This document shows, in pieces, positions 24,601 through 38,479 of a DNA stretch of 64,000 nucleotides. Within the stretch, counting starts at the first letter, position 1. Each line of letters opens with the position of its first letter. Both the position numbers and the translations under genes were made by a program. This stretch comes from Mansonella perstans (Eukaryota > Nematoda > Chromadorea > Rhabditida > Onchocercidae): contig JBAMDO010000012.1 of assembly GCA_037074765.1 (NCBI GenBank), forward strand, positions 248,001 to 312,000. Direction: 5' to 3'. Under the pieces are notes generated by a model. That model ran no database searches. It saw only the letters and a list, made by a program, of their open reading frames with translations, and had not been told where the DNA came from.

Positions 24601-27600
24601 TTTCGTCTCTGTCGCATAACAAAAAAAGGGTTGTTACATTCGGAATATTTCAGATATTGAGGCAGCCTAATAATGCTGTAATAAATGTTCTCTTGAAACT
24701 TGCCAGCGGTAGCGGAGGACTTTTTACGTTTGATTCTGTTTGTGCATCATTTTGTGCTGATGGTAATCTGACTTATTTCAGTTCGAAACTTGCAATGTAA
24801 GTTTTCCTTTGTTTTTTCCTAAAGCTGGTATTACTTTCTACTGTCTTTATGCTTATGTTTAGGACTATGTCCTCTTTGATAACAGGTTTTAAATCCTGTA
24901 GTTTACTTTTATTTAGAACTGCAGTTTAATTTGATTTTTATAGGATAAATGGGCAAAGTGAAAGACCAGCAGAGGGTCTGGATATGGATGACGAGCGTCA
25001 ACGCGCTTTAGCTTTTAACCTTTCATTCATCTTGCTAACCAGAATTCGATTCATATATGATGATCTCGTTAGTAATCTTCATTTTGCGTTATATATCTGG
25101 AAGGATTTACATATTTGATAGTCTCTATTATTTATGATGATCATTCTAGGTTGTTATACGAACTTCAGCAAGTTTCATAAGAGCATGTATCATTGTTATT
25201 TTTTTAAATTCAGTACTTTTTTTATTTCTGTAGCGACCCAGCGAGCTTGTAAATGGAACAGTTCGCGGAATGGACAATACCCAGTCATGCTTTTATAAAT
25301 TTGCATCACAGTACGGTTGGACAGCTGATAGTTGCGGTTTACCAAATGCTTACACAAATGAACAAAAAGCAGCATTCGTTGATCGTGTTAATATGTTGAA
25401 ACATGCACAACCATTCTGGGATCCTAGAACGTGAGTTCTAGCTTTTGAACATTGTTTTAAATAAAAAACTATGTACATTGCTTTAATTAATCCGCAGTGC
25501 ATAAATAGTTTTATGACTGGAAATTTTGGCAAAGGCTTGATATCAGCAGTCTTTCATTCTACGCTTTTTCCACTATTTTGCAGAGTGAATTATGCCGAAT
25601 TGGTTGATTTTGTACCAGTTATTGGTGAGATTCTGCTGGACGATTTCAGAATAACCAAATTTGAAAATTATGAGCATCTCAATGAAAATATTAAGGTTAT
25701 AATTTGTTACAATTGGAAGATTTTGGGCATAGTTAAGAGAGTGAAAAGGAGCAGTTTTTGTTGTAAATTAATAACTGCAGTAGTAATTGCAGCTAAATTA
25801 TTATGCGGTTTACCACGGTAGTCTGTGAAATTTTTTTTGATGCTTTAATTATTGAACTTTAAAAGAATTTTAACTGCTAAATTGAAATTCGCTGTTGTGA
25901 ATAAACTAAGTGCATGTGTTCGGTGATCATAATGAAGTGTTTCAAGACCGTGCAACATTTACTTAGCGAATAGAATTGTTTTTGATCTTTTATTATTAAT
26001 ATATAAAGAAAAATTATAGAATGTTCTGCACGCTTTTCGAGATGATGCTAATTTTATGATTGTTTGCTTAGTCCAGTGGATGTGTTCACAACCCGTAACC
26101 AGTCCACGGCAAAGCTTGGTGCAATCTTTTATTAGAGCTCTCGAATATCCTCACCAGTTGAATCACACACAACAAGAACGGTATTGTTAGTTATATTTGA
26201 AATAGTTGTAATATTTGCTTTAAGTTTTTGAGTTTTGTAAATTCACGAAAATATAAAATTTCGTTGATATTAAAAGCATGTTAATTTTGAAGCATGGTTT
26301 TAACGTCAGCTACTTGCCGCCGTACATTAGATGATCTTTCCATTTGTGATCGCTTGCGTGACCCTAAATTTACATGGATCATAAACTGTGCAAAGCGAAA
26401 GCTGCCCACTGTACCGATTACATTACCCGCTACGAACGCTCAGGTTTTTTACTTTTTTTCCTGGATTTGTTTTGGTCATTTTACAAAATTGCGTAAAAAT
26501 CGGCATTTTGTCTAACAAACCATTTACAGTCATCGGATGCAGAAATGTTGAAACAAGCTTTTACTTACGCTCGACAGCAAGCGTGGGGATCTCCCAATGT
26601 TTTACAACTTGTTGACAGATGTAATAAGGCTGGTGTTGTTGAGAATTGGTGCATGGTAGGTATTTTCACTTTAATTAACCAAAAATTTAGCAAACATCCA
26701 AAAATAGGCATATATCCTTTGTTTTCCAAACTTATTCATTTTGGGATTTTACATTATCGGCAGGAGTTCATACTTCATTTTATAAATTATGCACACAGTT
26801 GCACCGGAAAAGTCTCTTGAGCGCGTGATAGTTTTGATTACTTTTTTCTATATTTATATTCATAAACTATCCCTTTTATGATTTTTGTAATACAAACATG
26901 CAAATTTTGGCTTATTTAGGTCTGGTTAAATGCGATGCTAAAGCTGTCGACAAATGACGAAATGTTGTGTGCTAGTGAATTATGCCTTGCTGCTGGTATT
27001 ATGTCACCGGTGCCCTGCATGCTCAGTTTTGCTCGCAGCATTACTGAGTACATCTTTGAACAAAACATCGATTTTGGTGAGTGATTTTGCTTTTCTGATT
27101 GTTGACTAAAATTTGATGCTTGATTCTTGATTCTTCCTTAGATTTATTGTTCAGTATGATAATCTTTAGGTTGCGTGGAGCCAAAAGCACTAGTGTCTGC
27201 ACGATTTCTTGTACACTGCTTGCAGCTTGCCATGCACGCGTACTGGAGACAGCAGAAAGAACGACAAACACGGATTGCGAGAGGAGAATGCGTAGAAAGG
27301 AAAAGAAGTTGGTCCTCTGTTATAAAACCTGCGTAGTTTTGTTTAAGTTTTTTCCGTAGATTTAAAATCTGGTCTTCAAAATTTTTTTTTTGTATGGTAA
27401 GGCACTGTTATTTTTTAAGGTGATGATGACGACGACAACGAAACTGATCAGGGAAATCCTGTGGAACGTTCTGTTTTAGTAATTTTTGACAAATTTGTAC
27501 GTGAAACTAGAGCTGGACATTTGAAGGTTTGATTTATGAGGTTTTAAAAAGCTTTTCGGTCAGAGAATGCGGAAATTTTGCAAAATCAGCATCTTAAAGC

Positions 27601-28228
27601 TGCAGAGATTATTTCACAGTAATTACGAATTAGTTTCGCAGGTTAAAAACATTTATCTCAGAAAAAACTGAAATTTTAATGCTTCCTTCTAGAAGGTGAA
27701 GTTTCCAGCAAGTATTTTGCAAATCCTTTTTTCAGTCTTGTGGTTTACTTCATGATTTCTCCTTTATCGATATATATATAATCTCGTTTTATGTATATTA
27801 TAGATAATTTGACAAAGCAAAATTATTCCTTATTCATTATAGAGTACAGTCACATTCATATATCATTTTGTGGCATCGCTTGCAACTGCACCACAGAATG
27901 CAGCTACTCGAAGAATAATCGAACTTCTACCGCATGATCTGGTTTGTAAATTTAAATTAAAAAAAATCGATTTGGAAATTCAAGCATAATGTTTTGAATA
28001 GTTTCTCATAAAATTCTTCTTTATTTATATTCTCATCCATATTATACATATCTTATGTGATGTTTGTTATATCATACATTTCTGTTTTAGATGTTAAATT
28101 TGGCTCGACTTGATCCGCATACTTTTAATTTGGATCTCTATCTTCCTCTCATAAATTTATGTGATGTTGCCAGTACAAAGAATGCGCTTCAATTCACATG
28201 TCTTTTGAGGAAGCTTGGCGGTTTTTAA
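21699..28228 (+). CDS. MED24: Mediator complex subunit 24, 21 exons
   Basis: Twenty-one exons keep phase from ATG to TAA and give about 969 residues (human MED24 has 989): 21699-21864, 22069-22151, 22367-22479, 22591-22793, 23201-23352, 23512-23673, 23744-23908, 24111-24214, 24459-24567, 24654-24796, 24944-25067, 25234-25430, 25584-25695, 26020-26180, 26293-26443, 26530-26655, 26920-27076, 27170-27307, 27420-27526, 27843-27941 and 28091-28228. MED24 is a Mediator tail subunit linking activators to RNA polymerase II in the nucleus. It has no enzymatic motif; assignment rests on blocks matching my recollection of human MED24: FSREYCIEALATIL (human FSRDLCVQALLDIM), SEKECLELSGSLMTVLNWCL (human AEECIGLCRALLSALHWLL), VKLPQIVKHL (human LKIPQVLVKL) and RALAFNLSFILLTRI (human RALLFDISFLMLCHV). 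Helix-rich throughout. The donor at 27307 (GAA|GTTGGT) is poor and an acidic run (DDDDDN) follows. Constitutive expression is expected. Confidence 0.9.
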
Positions 28229-28296
28229 AGCATATTAACAACCTATGAATTGTTTCATTGTTAATTTATTCCAGACAATATTTATTTCAAAGTTGC

Positions 28297-28302
28297 AATA
28301 AA
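28297..28302 (+). terminator. polyadenylation signal AATAAA, MED24
   Basis: A perfect AATAAA 69 bp after the MED24 stop codon. Confidence 0.8.
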
Positions 28303-28539
28303 ATAGAATATGTATCAGCTTTCATTTTTTTTTTCACCTCTGCTAAAATGTTTTTGTTTGAAATCATTGCACAATCGAATATTTGATTCAAATTCATTTT
28401 TTATTAGAAAAGCTATAAATTACAGATTGCTCATTCGAAGTTTATTAGGAGCGCTGTTTATTCAATTTAAATTAGTTAGACTCTGAAACAACAGTTCACA
28501 TATTCTTCTCTATTAGCTTTCAAATCTCGATCCTTAAGG

Positions 28540-28930
28540 TGCTGTATTTCGCGATATCCGAATTCTGGGTGCGAGCTAAGTTAATTACATGAACTGATCG
28601 TCGCACCGGAATGTACCTGTAGCCCTTGCTCTAGGTTGCGTTTCGTTCTGCACGCGTACACACACACACACACACATACACACACACGCACTTAGTGTAA
28701 ATTTTATGTGCTAAGGCGTCTCGCTGTGTCACGGTTGAGGTCGGACCAGCTCACAGCATGCAACGGGGAACGGCACGATTGTCTGTCCCCAAACGCAAAA
28801 ATTATGCTGTTGGCGAGTCCCAACTCGAGACTGCCACACGGGTCAGTCAGTGCCCTTGAAGTGCAATGGGCCGACCTCACCGTGGAGTACTCGCCTTCTT
28901 GATCGCGAGTCACCTCCCAGCCAAGTAAGT
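28540..28930 (+). other. GC-rich island ending in a splice donor
   Basis: A stretch of about 390 bp is clearly GC-richer than everything around it and has many CpGs. It contains a CA/TG repeat at 28656-28690 and ends in a consensus donor (CCAA|GTAAGT at 28924/28925). Both strands carry open frames of about 65 codons across 28704-28913, as expected for GC-rich DNA, and neither resembles a known protein. It may be a 5' exon or promoter of an unrecognised gene or non-coding RNA, or a foreign or repeat-derived segment. Confidence 0.4.
28656..28690. repeat. (CA)n microsatellite
   Basis: About 35 bp of alternating CA with a CATA interruption, inside the GC-rich island. Confidence 0.9.
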
Positions 28931-30936
28931 TTAAACAACCACCACAAACATAAAATCATTGCTGACTGCTCACTATTCCTGACGGGGCATTCTGGCTGCA
29001 AATTGTTATCCTCCTTTGTTTCTCTGTCCACTCAATGTCTGCCTATTCCTTCTTTCATTCTCTTTATCTCTTCTTTTCTCTCACATCATCACACTTACAA
29101 ACAATACTTATTGTGACACACGATGTTGTCCTGTGACAACTTTATTAGGAGCACGTAAAAAATATCATTTTGAGATTTAAGAAGAAATGATGATAAGATA
29201 AAGAATGAAAGTTGATCCTTAGAGTTTACTTAGTGCCAATTCATATATCTTATAATTGAAGATAATTGTTATTAATTAAGGTCAATTTTTGGCACGTCTT
29301 TATCACATAGCCATTTCCCTTCCCATCAATTAATATTCAATTTAGGTCTTCAACTTCATTTAATTACCTATTTTGATAGAAAGGTCAAAGAGTATTATCA
29401 GTTGCTGCTATCATCAATGGATATACCATGTCCTAATCATCAATTTTCAAATTTTATCACTGTGCAAGTGGTGCTTACTTAACAGCTAGTCGAATGAAAA
29501 GATTCACCTATCAAATAAACGAAAGCCTTTGTCATTTAAAAAATATAGTAGGCGAAGAATTTTCGGACGTTGCTATAATACGTGAGAATGCGTGCAAACT
29601 ACACTATCACACATATACGAGGAAATCATACAGACATTAAGGCATAGGATGTGATTTCCAACTATAGTAAAATACGAAACTAATTGTGGCCATATATTTC
29701 TCTTGGCTCGAAGAAAGTTGGCATTCTTTTAGAGAGAAACACATTGTAGAAATTTAGAGGTAAAATTGCTATTAGCCTTTAAATTTATTATTTGCATAAA
29801 CGAAGATGATTGCCGCTTTACTTGCTTCATGAATTATATTCCTACTCAATCCCATACTGCCTTGTTACTGATTTCTACAGTATCGATTAAATTGATACTG
29901 ATAAAATAAACGTTTTAAAAGAAACCGTGATTCGAAAAATTCTCAGAATTTTAATTTCTGATTTTACTTTTGTACTGTTAAATATATTAGTTAAATATCA
30001 GTGTCTATTCATTAATATATGATATCAGTAAGTTATTATGAATGAATGAATTATTTACTTCTGAAGTAAAGTTGAAGTGCAATTTGACTTATAAGTAACA
30101 CGAAAGGAATAATTGATATTACAATGAAAGAAATGCACAGTAATAGTAGCATAAGAATGGTATTCATAAAGACGAATAAGTGACAAGCTTTACATAGGCT
30201 AATTATGCTAACTAGATTCAAAAAACAGACAATGGATTATCCTATTTAATATCTAAAATATTGCCTAATTTTATTCGTACAAGCCTATAAAGATAAGGAA
30301 TACAATGATTCTGCAAAGAATGTGTTCAAGGAAATGTTCCAGATTAGGTATCAAACTGAAATAACAGTTTTAGATGTGATCAGGATTCAATACATCAAGA
30401 ATTCTTTTCCAAAGCGAAATTTCAATTTAGCTTCCGTGAAACATCTAATGTTTGTCGATTGTGTGCTTATTCGTTATTTATTTTATAGCTGCCATTCAGT
30501 TTTGTTCGGAATGTCCTTTTCATAACAACAGTGCAGATCTCAGCAATTAATTATAGAAATCAAGTTGATTTTAAGTAAAAGATGATAAGAAATTATGGAA
30601 ATGAAAGATTAGCTTCAACTCAGAACATGTCAGTTTGTTAGAAGGATGATTTGATTGAAACGCACCTTTGCTTAAAGCATTTTACAAAATAGCAAAGTGA
30701 ATCATTATTTTAACTGCTGATGTAATAAATAACTATTCCGAGCAAAATTGATGACAGAATAGATAGATTCTAGTGCAGTTGGATAGAGAAATCAGATGGT
30801 AACAGAAACTAAGAAGAACTGTAGCTCAGAAACTCGGACGAAGCATTTTTTGATGAATTTAGATGCTCGAGAGAAAAAAAAGCTCAGCATTTCCTTTTGA
30901 AACCATTTCTGTTCATTGAAAATATGGGACATTGGG
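28931..30936. other. intergenic between MED24 and homeobox B
   Basis: About 2 kb with no supported exon. It contains the 3' flank of the minus-strand homeobox gene B. Confidence 0.5.
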
Positions 30937-33004
30937 CTATCTGGGTCCGAAAAAGTATTGATGTGCGGGATAAGCAGGTACTGGACAATTTTGGCTGTAA
31001 GCGGTTGCTGCGGCAGCAGCTTGATAACTGCTATAGTTATTGTTATATGCAGCTACAGCACTGCTATCTAACATTTGTTGGTAATATTGGTGGCTGCTGT
31101 AGAAATATGAATTTAGATCTTGAGGGTGTGGATAAGGTGGTGGGAGTGCCATTTGATGTAGTGATAATGACGATGTTGAGGCTGTTGATAATGATGAAGC
31201 TGTAATTGATGCGGTCGGGAATGTCTGCAACAGAAAAGATTAATAGGTAGGGTTAAGAATTGCTTTTAAAATGAAAAATATATTTTCAATTAACTAGTCA
31301 ACATTAAATCTTTAAATAATACCATTCATGCTTCATAATGCAAGGAAATAATCTAATCAGTTGAGGATGTATTGATGACATAGATACATTGATAGCGCGA
31401 CTCATAACTTTTTTGACGTAATTCCCAAACCATAGATTTTTTTCACTTTGTATCAACCTCCATTTAAGTGAAATAATTTGCTACAAGAATTATGGCATCA
31501 GACCATCCTAATCTTATTATTTACCTGATTTTCTATGCAACTTGACCATAAGTTTTCGGCCATCTCAGAACTCCTTGATAATGAACGATTGGTGGAGCAT
31601 GAAGCTCGTTCTCTATCTTCTACCTTTTCCGCCTTTATTGAATTTCTTAAATTGTCAGGTAGATTTTTGGAATTCTTCAGACTGAAAATACATTTTTTAC
31701 CAATGGAGATGTTAAACATTTAAGGATTATGAGCACTCATATTTAACAAGCTGATGTAATGCCAGCAATTGCTTACTTGGTTTCAGGTTCACTAGAAAAT
31801 TGTTGTCCTATGGATTTTGGTAACACTGTTGGCTCCTTCGTTCCATCCAAAACTTCCTTCATTTGATTATTCAAGGAACCCGCATGTACAGTATCCGGGC
31901 AAACAGTACTTGCAGTACCGCATGAAGATGAGTTAGCATCAGTAACTGTCTGTGATTCTTTTGGCTTTTGTCTCTCCTGTTGTCGTTGCTTAGCACGCCG
32001 ATTTTTGAACCATACCTGTATTGTAACACAAAAGGTAGCACATTGTACTGATTGCATACTAACCCGCGACATCATCTTCAAATTCAGTTAATTAATTAGT
32101 TCCCTGATTAAGCTCCGAACGTTATTTATCAATTTGTCAAAACTTTTTTCCTAAACTAAAATCTTAATATTTTCCTTTTCTCAATTTCACAGCCGAAACA
32201 AGAAACCAGAAAAAATTAGAATGTTATTTCTTATTTGCGTTCTTATTATGATTAAAATATCAGTACAGTATCTTTCACATGAAAAAATCTGTACCAAAAT
32301 ATTTATTCGTGTCCCTTACGCTACTTTTGCTATGTCAAGTAGTTATCCGTTACTATACCTGACAAAGTTCACAAAAAAAGTGATTGGCAAATTTGACAGA
32401 TGCTCGCCAGAAGGTAGCCATTTCTTTTTGGTGTCTATTTTCGGGTGACTTTTGAATGAGATATCATTCAGTTTTGTTATTTTTAGGAATATTCCACTTT
32501 TGTTTGTAAAAAATAAAGCATCTTTGTTGATTTGAGGAAAATATTATTATTGAATGAAATCAATTTAAGTGACAATAGAAGAACAAGCAGAAGTGGGAAA
32601 ATGGGTAAAAAAGAAAATAGAAACCTGAATTCGACTTTCTTGCAACTGTATTTGTTCAGCAATTTTTTCTCTAGTAAATACATCTGGATAATGCGTTGTA
32701 GCAAACAAATTTTCTAGAATCTCCAGTTGCTGTCTATTAAAAGTTGTTCTTTCTCTTCGATTTTTTCGAGGAATCATTCCTGAAACGCAAAAAACTGCAA
32801 ACAAATTTAAACATTTTAAGCATCAAAATTTTTCCAACTAATCAAAGTGAAATAGGACAAACCATTTGAGTAACTACTGGTAAACATTCCCATCGGTGCT
32901 ATTGAATGTATCGGAGAATAGCCAAAGGTTGGTGCAGTATTTGTGGTGCCGGAAGGGCATGATATATGAGCATATGGATTAAATGGTACTGCACCATATA
33001 CCAT
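30937..33004 (-). CDS. Otx-type (K50) PRD-like homeobox protein, copy B
   Basis: Five minus-strand exons join in phase: 33004-32863, 32779-32625, 32015-31777, 31681-31525 and 31224-30937, for 326 residues. The homeodomain spans about residues 54-113 (starting [20 protein letters not shown]) with YPDV, W48, F49, K50, N51 and R53, and ends [17 protein letters not shown]. As in copy A the intron lies between homeodomain residues 46 and 47, exon number and phases match, and about 70% of homeodomain residues are identical. The region after it is Ser/Thr/Glu-rich, and the last exon is Tyr/Ser/Ala-rich with a poly-Ala run ([11 protein letters not shown]) before the C-terminal FFGPR. The N-terminus ([13 protein letters not shown]) resembles the Pro/Tyr-rich start of copy A. 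By class it should bind TAATCC-like sites in the nucleus. It is longer than copy A mainly outside the homeodomain. An Otx-like identity is the best guess; other K50 PRD-like families are possible. Confidence 0.9.
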
Positions 33005-33015
33005 TTTTTTTGACT

Positions 33016-33017
33016 CT
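33016..33017 (-). other. candidate trans-splice acceptor, homeobox B
   Basis: On the minus strand CTGTTTAG ends here, 11 bases before the ATG at 33004, with no exon upstream. This spacing is typical of spliced-leader sites. Confidence 0.5.
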
Positions 33018-36000
33018 AAACAGTATGAAAATCAAAAAGTTTTTCGCCTGGAACGACATATAAAATCATTCGTAAGTCCATGATATTGCATCTTATTTAT
33101 AATATTATCCTGACTGAATTGTCGCATCCTGATGCTTTCACTTTCACATTCAGTTTTATCTCTCTGGTGTTTGCTCATGTCGTTTGCATTATATATTCAC
33201 TCCTGTTGCAGAAACATTAAGCACTATTCAAAGTATGGATGTTGAAACAATCTACTATCCTGGAAGTGCATTCATCTGATATGCTACGATAAGGTTACTT
33301 TCTTACCTCCTTATCGTGTCATTTTTTTCTTTATCAATGATTTCAAAGGGAAGTGCTTTTATTTACTTTATACGAACAATTCCCCTTAATGTTCAGTTAT
33401 CATTGATACTATTTAAAACAAACAAAAAGAAATTTCAGGAAAGCCATGTGTGTGGGGTTCGAAGTGTGAAGCATGTTCATTCATTTACGTCACATTCACA
33501 ACATGGATATTGCAATTTTCACTAGTTATTTTTACTTCAGTACAAAATCTTTGGAAATGACTAGAACCGAAGAAATTCCTTTAAATTTTCATTCAAACGA
33601 CAAATTAGTCAATTTTATTGCACTTTTTGAAATTTAAAAAATTTTTGTTGAAATAATATTAAACAGATTGTCTTTTTCACACAAAGTGAGGTGAAATGTA
33701 GAGAGGATGAAAAGGAACAAAAAAACTCGTTAGCATTTATTCTTCTATCTTTTGAAATTGTCTTGAATTTTCAATTGCGATGACATTAGAAATCTTTATG
33801 TCAATACAAAGCAAAAATTTATTTATTTAATTAAAAAAAGATACTTGTTTAATCTAGGATAGGAATTAATTCTCATCAATTTCTTATTTAAATACTACAA
33901 TCAGCAAAATTGCCTGAACATAATACTTCTATCCGATGGTAGCATACCTCTCAGTAGATGTATAAAGACTTTAACTGATAGCTTAGTTAGACTAATAATT
34001 CTCCAAAAATAGTAATTTTAAAAGAAAAAATGAAATCAGGAAATCAAGCGGCAACTGTCCCAAAGCAAGGTAATCAGCAAGAAATGATTTCGAAGGCGGA
34101 GCGTCGCTATAATCACTACAAATAGCGTCCAATAGCTGACGGCATAGCAGTACCGTATCATTGCTTAAGCTGCTGTCTTATTGAAATGAAGAAGTTTGAA
34201 AGAAGTTAAAGTGACTAATTTAGTTGTGAAATTAATAAAACATAGCTAGAAACCGTTCAAAAGAAAGCATCAGCTAAATGAATTGTTAATATAGGAAGCT
34301 TATCTTTTCCTTTCTTCTTTCTCATTTTTATATATTAGCTCTTTATTTTCTATCTTTTTATGGCTTTCCTCTCTGGCTTGATATCCATGACTAAGAGTAA
34401 ATCATCCTAGAGATAAATCTATGTAAATACACAGATAAGCTGTTCATCTTACTGCCTTTCTTTGCAAGTACTTTAGTGAAAAATTTCGCAACAATTTTTT
34501 TATTAATTGCTAATTAGAGTAAGAAAATTATGTTTAAAATTAGAAATTAGTAACAGTGACAAATTTTTTTTCATTATTCTGTTAGAAAATATGCATATCG
34601 GAAATGAATAAGCAGTAACATCATGAAGTTTCATCACCATGGAAATCGACCTTGTAACTCTAAATGCTATTATTGCTATGTTTATCTGTTTTAGATTTTA
34701 CGGAAAGAAAGGGAAAACAGAAGTACTCAACGGATTGACTTTTGGATCAGCTTGAATTAATGTCTGTGAATGAATGCCAAATTATCCCAACGAGCAGTTT
34801 TCATTGTAATTACAAAAGTTGAGAATGGATAATACCAATAATTTATAGAAATCCCTGAGTATTTTCATCCTTTTATTGCTATTAATTCTATTAGGGCTTA
34901 GTTTTTAGTATCAGTAATTTAAAACAGTATTTATTCACTTAATAATCAATTAAGCGGTATCATGCTTAGCATTATGGTCATTAACGAGCGATTCTATTTA
35001 CACCATCTGCAAGTCAAGATTATACTGCTCAAAGTAGATTTATTTGGGATAAGCAAACAATCTGAAATCGTCATTTTTTTGAAAAAAGTTTTGAAAACAA
35101 AAAAATAAGTAATGTTGTTGGAATAGAGTATTCAAAAACTTATTATTGAACTTTATCCCTTAATTTAGCCGAGGAGAGTGAAATAGATAGCATGCAGTGA
35201 GAGAATAATTAAGGAATGATGTGATTTCATTTAAATTTCAAATCTTAAATTTCATACGATAGTGGAAAATTTTTATATGAGAAATTTCATATTAAATAAA
35301 CTTAATTTTCACTGTTCAAAAAGAAATAGTTTTTACGAAAATGAGGTATAGTTAATTATCTTTACGCTATATGGTTAATTATCACTACTGCTACCACATA
35401 GTTATTAAAGAAGGGCAATTTGAATTTTGAAAGAGTAAACTGATCGTTTAATCGATAGTCATTCGGTTGATTTACAATTCAACAACCAATGCAAACATTA
35501 TTTTACAACTGACATAAATTGACCAGTAATTTGCCTTTTCCACCAAGTTTACGGTTCTTTACTTTGCAAGACACTTCTTATAAGTGTGCTAAAACTTAAT
35601 ATTTGTACGAATAGCATTTTTCCAAATTTAAAATTTGTGGTATAAATTGGGCAGTTATGTTCATTTGATAAGTTTAGTCTAACAATATCATTTCAATGTG
35701 ATATATTTCCCGAACTTTATCTTGTAAAATGTATTCAGCTCAGTAGCGAAGAGACTAAAGAACAAGGATATGCTTTTGAAGGAAGGAAAAAGTTACTACT
35801 ATGGGATTTGTCCTCAACAACTTAAATACAATTACAAAATAAGTTTGGCCAATGGAATTATTCTCACTGTTAATAATGACTGTGTAAATTACCACAAGAT
35901 TTGAGCTTCATTTTACATTCCGAATTGTTCGATGGTGGATGAAATAATGTGAGGCATTAATTGTCAAGGATTGAACAAACAGAAGATAATTAGAATATCA

Positions 36001-38479
36001 TAAACAGAACTTAATTGAGGAGTACATGAGTGACCATCATCTATTCCTATTTTATGGACAATTAAGGGGAAAAAAGGGCGAAGGTTCAAGGAATTGTGTA
36101 ATTTTGGCGAATAAAAGAGCACATCATTGATAGATAATTACCATTTCATTGGGTAAAACTTTCTGTCAGAAAGTTGTAAATCACCTTAAGAGTAGATTCA
36201 TTTCATAATATTGAAACCGGAAATAATTTTTGCATAGAAAATTTTTACAAAATTTAAATTAATCATAATTGCTACTGTTTCTAATGATTGTCTTTAACGA
36301 CTATTATTACAGTTATCTCCGCAGTCTTATTCAAGATTTCAAAATTCACTATTTTTTCTTCTTTCTTCCTGGGCTCAATCACTGCATTGAAAGCTGCTGT
36401 AAGCGAGTCAAAAAAAGCTTTGGTAAATAAGAGAAGAGAAGTAGAAAAAAAGGAAACTTTATAGCATAGCAAATATTTTGTATGCGATTTGGAGATATCA
36501 AACAATATGACCAAACTTGAACTAATAAGATCTAAGAGAATCGATTAGGAACAAGTAGAATTTGGGAGAACTGATTATGCCATTTTTTTATTTCAACCAT
36601 TCACTTGCTTATGATTACTACTAGGTGAGAAAGGAACGGAAGAAAATAAGTGGGAAAAATTATGATCAAACCATCTTCTATCTCAATTTTAGCTGGAATA
36701 TGTCAATTCGGATTTGGATTAAGAATGTATCATTTGTTGTTGCCTGAGCAGCTATCTAAATCTAATCTTAGGTCCTCTTTTAATATTAGAATATATCTGA
36801 GTTATCCTTTTCTTTAATATCAGAATGACAACTCGGATGTCTTACTAACTGCTCCATATTTACTAGCAAGCTAATCTTAATAATGTTATTCTTCAATGTC
36901 ATGGAATCTTCCATGGAAACCGGAAGGAGAACATATCGGGCAAACTTCTTTTTTCAGATTGATTCCATCAATTAACAACCTCCTCTTGAAAATTATTAGA
37001 ACATGCGGTATCGCTCTTATCCAGCTGAATTCGCGCTTTGGAATTTTGGAGTATGATTACTTCATTGTGCAATATGCTGAGAAGTAACTAAGTGTTCTCT
37101 TCAACTATTCACCTATGCACAGTAGATTTTTTTGCGGCGTACCCGAACTCTCTAAGAAATTTAGTCAATTTTGATGGATTATCTATTTTCAACATCTTAG
37201 CGATAGAAAAACGGATTATCCGAAAAAAATTAAACTTGAATCCTCTTTATCAAAAGTGTTTGACACATCATCTCAGTACGTGCGAATAATCAAAAATAAT
37301 TGGTTTTTTGTCCGTTGAGAAATGACCCTATAGAAAATGATATCATTGCAGGAAATTTGTTTGTTAATACCAATCATAATGGACCATCCGGCGTCAACAA
37401 TTAACTTCAACAGTTTATCGAGTGACCAGCAATTGCTATGTGATGTAATGTGATGTGTTGATGGCTGCAGTTGTTCCCTATTATTGATGCGATGGCAAAT
37501 CCAGTAGCAGGCTAAAAGCAAAATTGAATGCTGTTGATGAGATACTTCACTGGTCATAACTAATTCTTCAATGCTTACCGACGAATTTATCAAAGATCAA
37601 TTGGAAATCAGTGCAGCAATGATAAACAATAATATATTGTTGTCAGAATTTTAAAAATAATTGAACTGAAAAAATTGACCTTGTTTTCTAAAGCATTTTA
37701 ATTCTTCTAGATCAATTCGGGCTCACTGTAGATTTGCTAACATTGAAAAACACTTATAGTGGGAATAAATTCTCTGAATCTTATAAAAATCATAGATTTT
37801 AATATGTCCCAAACTTCTCGGAATATATTTCTATTATCTTCAGCGGAGAACGTTAACATGATTCCATTAATTTTTTTTTGCCTTGTAAGGTATATGATTC
37901 CAGCAAAATTGAGAAGTAGTCTGAAGACGATAATTTCTCGAGCTCAGAATTGTTGCAAATGCAAGACCGAGTAATTGGAAACATCTGGTTAGAATGGAAA
38001 ATAGCACGATGCTTTGTGGCTGGTTTTAAGTTTAATATTCATTTCATTCAGTACTATCCGTATAGAAATTCGTAATGTGATACTTGAAACAGGACTGGAA
38101 AGAAGAGAAGAAATGCACTCTTAGAAACACTTAAACATCATCCTTGGCTGAAAATTGAACTAATTCAGACCAAATTTATTCCCGAAATAAATGATTGAAA
38201 GGACGAGCATTTCCTGTTAATGCAGATAAAATTTCGCAAATATACTGAGCTTTTTCTATCAGTTTAACATCAAGCGGCAACCTGGCAAAACAGCAAAAGT
38301 TTCTAAACATCATTGGCTTATGTATGGGTGATTACGATCATCTGAATAATATTTGTTTCACCGACCGTTACATTACTGTATTACTTTTTGGTCAATATTG
38401 ATAGAAAAATAAGGTTTGACAGAGACTGAAATTAATTTAATAATTCCTTTTATTATTTGAAGAAAAAAGACAGTTATGT

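Noticed and set aside
36896..37087. Plus-strand open frame of 63 codons with a plausible start
   Set aside because: Isolated, with no splice partners and an AT-driven C-terminal half. Not enough to call a gene.
37273..37593. Minus-strand open frame of 106 codons
   Set aside because: No start context, splice sites or protein-like blocks. Likely chance in a gene desert.
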